From positions 186,001 through 250,000 of the forward strand of contig FJUW01000054.1 in the NCBI GenBank assembly GCA_900074885.1: 64,000 nt of DNA, written 5' to 3'. This DNA is from Rhynchosporium graminicola (lineage: Eukaryota; Ascomycota; Leotiomycetes; Helotiales; Ploettnerulaceae). The position numbers were made by a program, and so were the translations under genes. The first letter of the stretch is position 1; every line of letters begins with the position of its first letter. This document shows, one piece after another, positions 59,927-64,000 of the stretch. The notes below the pieces were generated by a model. It was given only the letters and a program-made list of their open reading frames with translations. It did not search any database and was not told where the DNA came from.

Positions 59927-59971
59927 CCCCCTGCTCCCTATCCCCCTGCTCCCTATCCCCCTGCTTCCCCA
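59927..59971. repeat. 15-base minisatellite, three copies
   Basis: Three head-to-tail CCCCCTGCTCCCTAT units; the third differs at two positions. The strand is strongly C-rich. Confidence 0.8.
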
Positions 59972-61193
59972 TAACCGAGCACGACTCCATTGCATAACCT
60001 TATTTCATCCTGGACAACATCCTATGAACCTCAACAACAGAATACCTTATCTAGCCTCGCGCCATGCGGGCATTTAGAGCATCGAGCTTGTGGCAAAACA
60101 ACCGTGCCTAAATACAACTACCAGGCCTCTTTTGGTTGACTAGAAGTTTAAAAGCTAAACGTCGATGAATATATATGTTGTGCGCTACGAAGGTAGCTGT
60201 AGAGTGCCGAGCTTTCCAGACACCTTCTATTCCCCTATTTCGAGATCAACTTTACCATGACCACAGCTTATAGGTTTGTATAGGTGAGATCTCAGACCAA
60301 ATATTTGAGGCGACTCGGCTATCTGTTTTGTTTAACGAGATCCCGTCATCATCCCCTTCTAACAAGATCCAACCCAAGGACTTGATTTGTGGCATGAAGG
60401 GCAAATCTATTCAAGCCACAGAGGTCTCCCACTATTTCTGGAGCCAAGTCTTCCGGTGGGGTAAAGGTGGCATCGATCACTTGATTGACCACAAGAACGA
60501 AAACTACAAATATCTGATATAAGAGTCGAAATCCATGTACGCAATGCGTATGACACGGACACTTGAACGTTACAAACAATCTCCAATGATCAGATGGACT
60601 CTAAGCCTCTCGATCTTTTCATCTTAGCAATGAACCCTTGGAGCGTACAATAGAGAAGTTGCCGCTCTAGAGAAGCTACCATTGGCTCGTTTAGAAATCT
60701 GATTTTATACGCTGACCCTAATTCTATACATAGCACAAGTGCAATATACAGCACTATAATATTTATACAACCTTTGTCACAAGCACCCCACAAGCCGCGT
60801 TCCTTCTACGTCGAAAGTCTCAACCACTGGGAACTCAAGGTGCTGGGACTTGCAATCTTGGAAGTATCTCAGCTCTATATCGTGGAGTCTCCATTACCGC
60901 TTGTATATCCATACCTCGCGTAGCTTTATCCGATAGCTCTCAAACCTTGACAACTCGTATAGGAACTTTGTCATGTCATACTTCTCCTGCTATTGAGGAA
61001 TATCCATATTGATGCGGGGCAACGAGCAACCTCTGTTTCTGTAGGAAATGCGGAGCAGCATTGGTCGTAGCACAATTTCGGATAATCAATGCCAAATCAA
61101 CTGGGAAGAAATTTCTTCCCTCCACTGGTACTTCCGATAAGGGCGAGCGTCGTCCGATCTTGCAAGGAACCGACACTGGATTCGTTAAAAGAT

Positions 61194-61206
61194 CATATAT
61201 ATATAG
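61194..61206 (+). promoter_or_regulatory. TATA box of the DUF4360 gene
   Basis: CATATATATATAG lies about 100 bases before the start codon and is followed by a CA/TC-rich leader (CACTCATCATCCACAGTCAC), a standard arrangement for highly expressed secreted proteins. Confidence 0.55.
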
Positions 61207-61303
61207 GGATCGTCGAACCCAGGATCCTGTTTCACTCATCATCCACAGTCACTTTACAGTCCAGATCTTTAGTACTCAGCAGCACTCAAAACCTGTCGCC
61301 AAT

Positions 61304-62157
61304 ATGCTTGCCATTGTCTCCATCCTCGCTCTCCTCACTGCCGCGCTTGCTGGCCCGACTCCTGTCGCTAATGGACCCCTCTTGGGTGTTGTGATCGGCT
61401 CACCTGCTGCCGCTGCAACTAGCGAAGCTGCTGTTAAGCCAGATCCAGCGAAAGTGACAATTAATTCTATCACATACGGTGGGACTGGATGTCCACAAGG
61501 CTCAGTAGGATCATTCATCTCAGGAGATCGCTCGACGTCAGTAAAAGATACTTGAGGTTGAAAAATATTGCTAATTTTGTGGCAGTTTCACTCTCATCTT
61601 TGATTCCATGGTTGCATCGATCGGTACCGGTGTTGCAGTGACCGAGAACAGGAAGAACTGCCAGCTCAACATTAACCTGCAGTACCCATCCGGTTTCCAA
61701 TATAGTGTTTTAAGCACCGAGTTTCGTGGCTACGCCGATCTGCAAGCTGGTATCAGCGGAGTCCAACAAGCCACTTACTACTTCTCCGGTTGTAAGTAAA
61801 TCTCTGCACGATACCAAGTTTTGAACTATCATACTAACTATACTTCTAGCATCCGCTCAAGCATCAATCTCAACCAACTTCAAGGGGCCCACCAATGGCG
61901 ATTACGCCATCTCTGATGCCATCCCATTCACCTCAACTATCTGGTCGCCTTGTGGTGCCGCTCTTCCCCTGAACATCAACTCGCAGGTCCGATTGACTAG
62001 CTCGAAGTCCGGCGCCAGTGGTCTCTTGACCCAGGATTCCATTGACGGCAAGGTAAGCTATGTTGTCGGCGTGCAATGGCAGAAGTGTATGTTCTCAGAT
62101 CTTCCCATGGAGAGTAGTATTATTAACACCAATATAGGCACGCCACCAAAGGCATAA
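61304..62157 (+). CDS. Secreted DUF4360 family protein
   Basis: Secreted protein of 231 residues from the fungal DUF4360 family, whose biochemical role is not established. Exons 61304-61536, 61586-61791, 61850-62086 and 62138-62157, introns 49-58 bases. A signal peptide MLAIVSILALLTAALAG is followed by a ~30-residue Ala/Pro-rich pro-region. The domain then begins with VTINSITYGGTGCPQGSVGS. Other family landmarks are TRKNCQLN-like NRKNCQLNINLQYPSGFQYS, RGYADLQAGISGVQQATYYF, WSPCGAALPLNINSQVRL and LTQDSIDGKVSYVVGVQWQK. Four cysteines (GTGC, NC, PC, KC) would form two disulfides. The tiny last exon adds CTPPKA. The gene stands alone with its own TATA box. Confidence 0.93.
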
Positions 62158-63003
62158 GTATAAATTTCATCTTGGCGACGTTGATGTGGGCTGAAGATAC
62201 TGCATTGAAGTTGTGACTATTGTGATGAAATGTGCTGGGGGCTGGATGCGGGGAGGGGCTTTCTTTTGTACTCTTTTATTTATGCATGATACGGTTAGGA
62301 CATATATCAAGCTTTTGGTGTATCCTGGTATTTGATTTTCGATCTGATGTGATGACATGTCGCTCGAATCTGCACGAACTATCTGTCGTAGGACTCAGGA
62401 AAGTAACAGAGTCTGTAAACTGGAAGAGAGGTTCTTCGCCGACAAGTTCAGAACACTGATTAAAATATATGTTGGTCTACGTCAGCAGAGTATCTATGCC
62501 GGGGCTCAGCCGGCCAGATATACCTCTACAGGTCTCGACTACCTTGATTCAGCAGCCACCATACAACCAATATTATAACAATAATATTGCTGTATACGAC
62601 TCACTTGAGTCTAATTGACTGTGCGTATACGACAGAGTGATACCAACAATATGTGATTAAGATACACTGAGCATTTTTCCAACAAACTCTGAGTACATGT
62701 TGTCTAAAAGGACAAAGCCGACGAGCGCTATTGCACCACTAGAAATGACTTCAGGGAATCTCAAAGCAACATCAACTCCAATACTAAGTAAAGACAGCCC
62801 TATCAAGACACCAAGCCCAATGGCTTAACCGCAGCTATATCCTCAGCCCGGCACTGACAGGCAGGAACAAAACATTACAAACATAATTACTCATGTCCCA
62901 GCCTACCCGAAAGCCCTGAATACCATACACATATTTCATTATTCTTCGATAAATCTTCACCATACTGTGTTCTCCATATAGACAAAACAGCCACAAGTCT
63001 TTG
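62158..63003. other. Intergenic region
   Basis: About 850 bases between two convergent genes for small secreted proteins. Nothing further was recognised. Confidence 0.5.
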
Positions 63004-63423
63004 TCAGCGACTGCAGCCGCACTGTCGACTGGTACAACTCCGTCCATCCTCGGCAGGGTGACTAAAGAACCCGCCGTTATCCGAGCAAGATGCAGAGTAT
63101 TGAGATGCGCAGATTGATGCAGAAAGGCCTGAATGGCAAGAAAGTGTGTATTGGGCTTGCGATTGAGCGTCGACCGTACTCTGGGGCGATATCTGATTGT
63201 CGTCTATGGAATCTTTATGGGATGTTGTTACTGGTAGCGCGGTTGGGACGGCTGTGGTGATGGTAATGGTTGAGAGGAGAGTGAGAAGGGAGAGGAGCTG
63301 AGTTTTGTTGATTAATAGCATGTCCACCAGGATAGCATGATTGTGTAGGATGATTATCAAAGATGCGATCTTTGAGGCGTGAGAGGAGGGAAGCGAGGAA
63401 TGTGGACTTACACCGAGCTTCAT
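63004..63423 (-). CDS. Small secreted cysteine-rich protein
   Basis: Predicted 101-residue secreted protein. Exon 1 (63412-63423) encodes only MKLG; a 114-base intron (GTAAGT...CTCAG) leads to exon 2 (63004-63297), giving the signal peptide MKLGLLSLLTLLSTITITTA. An Ile/Asp/Ser-rich pro-region precedes a compact C-terminal part with six cysteines (LSC, SIC, ASC, RSC, RQC, GC). Without splicing, an inner ATG (MLLINKTQLLSLL) would also give a signal peptide, so the first exon is likely but not certain. Function unknown; the pattern fits secreted antimicrobial-like or effector-like peptides, which is inference. Confidence 0.65.
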   Translation of the reverse strand: MKLGVSPHSSLPSSHASKIASLIIILHNHAILVDMLLINKTQLLSLLTLLSTITITTAVPTALPVTTSHKDSIDDNQISPQSTVDAQSQAQYTLSCHSGLSASICASQYSASCSDNGGFFSHPAEDGRSCTSRQCGCSR

Positions 63424-64000
63424 GGTTGTACTTGATTTTCCTTAATTATGGCTGACCGGTCCCCGATGACCTATCCTACCAGATTCTCCTTCAAGGTGCG
63501 AAAGTCAAGCCACAACTGATCCAGCAGTAGTGTCCGGTGAAGTGATTTCCGCTCCGAAAATAGCAAGGACTTAAATTAGGAAATATACCGGACTGCGAGA
63601 AAAAAGGTACAAAGTACGGATTTCTATCATCTAGTAAGGGTGTAAGGGAGGGATAAGTAAGTAAATGTATCTCTTCTCATGACTACCAGTACTGTGTCAC
63701 ATTGACCCGACCTGGTGCGATGGTGAGCAAGATTGCCGGACAGTCCGAATGCCGAAAACATGTCTCGTGGATCAAACAGGGAAAAAGGGGGAGATTTGCA
63801 AGGGATTATGCAGGCACATGTATGTGAGCACCCACCATGCGTTTGATGTGTGACAGATGTCTTTTGAACGTTGTTGTGCTTGTTACACGAGGAGCTGGAG
63901 GAACTGTGGTACAACGACTGGTGGTACGAGGAATGGTGGATACTTAGATGACTGAGATCGTTATGAATAGGATACACTTTCTGTGCGTAGGATCGGCCAG
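63424..64000. other. Window-end stretch
   Basis: About 580 bases containing the promoter side of the preceding gene. No further gene was recognised before the window ends. Confidence 0.45.

Larger units (their letters stand above)
57697..61303. other. Gene-poor stretch
   Basis: About 3.6 kb without a supportable gene. A 64-codon frame at 60328-60522 looks mildly coding-like (KIQPKDLICGMKGKS) but has no signal peptide or splice partner. A 15-base minisatellite is listed separately. Confidence 0.45.

Noticed and set aside
60328..60522. 64-codon frame possibly resembling a secreted ribonuclease-like effector
   Set aside because: No signal peptide, no clear splice partner, and the resemblance is too faint.
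61206..61226. tRNA-like B-box word (TGGGTTCGACG on the minus strand)
   Set aside because: No A-box, acceptor stem or cloverleaf around it; it lies in the DUF4360 promoter.

Overview
The window reads as nuclear DNA of a filamentous ascomycete (Pezizomycotina). Protein genes are interrupted by many short introns, mostly about 45-60 bases with GT...AG ends and CTAAC/CTGAC-like branch sites. The families present (highly reducing polyketide synthase, rhodopsin-domain membrane protein, DUF4360 secreted protein, MARVEL protein, Tam41, Mad1, Bir1, Syp1) fit that group. A Leotiomycetes-like origin is my guess and cannot be proven here. All exon models below were joined by eye; in each complete model the exon lengths sum to a multiple of three with no internal stop.

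Layout. 0-16 kb is accessory and metabolic: the C-terminal part of a nodulin-like MFS transporter, a decayed fungal transcription factor, a 15-exon highly reducing PKS of about 2391 residues, and an SDR oxidoreductase with a possible hidden mitochondrial presequence. 17-29 kb is gene-poor. It holds a broken kinase-like gene, a MARVEL-type membrane protein, a small secreted protein built from duplicated cysteine modules, a secreted-peptide relic that has lost its start codon, and a small three-exon gene of unknown function. 29-36 kb carries a methionine-permease-like LAT transporter and a seven-helix rhodopsin-domain protein. 36-40.6 kb is repeat-rich and contains a single N flanked by two identical 1448-base copies, almost certainly two overlapping contig ends that were never merged.

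From 40.4 to 57.7 kb the window is conserved housekeeping: TAM41 (mitochondrial CDP-diacylglycerol synthase), MAD1 (spindle checkpoint), BIR1 (chromosomal passenger), a CDK-like kinase of the Csk1 type, and SYP1 (endocytic F-BAR/muHD adaptor). MAD1, BIR1 and the kinase all concern cell division and lie within 11 kb. The last 6 kb hold two small secreted proteins, one DUF4360 and one cysteine-rich.

No tRNA, rRNA, CRISPR array or intact transposon was recognised. The strongest candidates for follow-up are the PKS locus with its degenerate methyltransferase, altered dehydratase motif and ruined neighbouring regulator, the AUG-less mitochondrial-type leader on the SDR, and the contig-overlap artefact.
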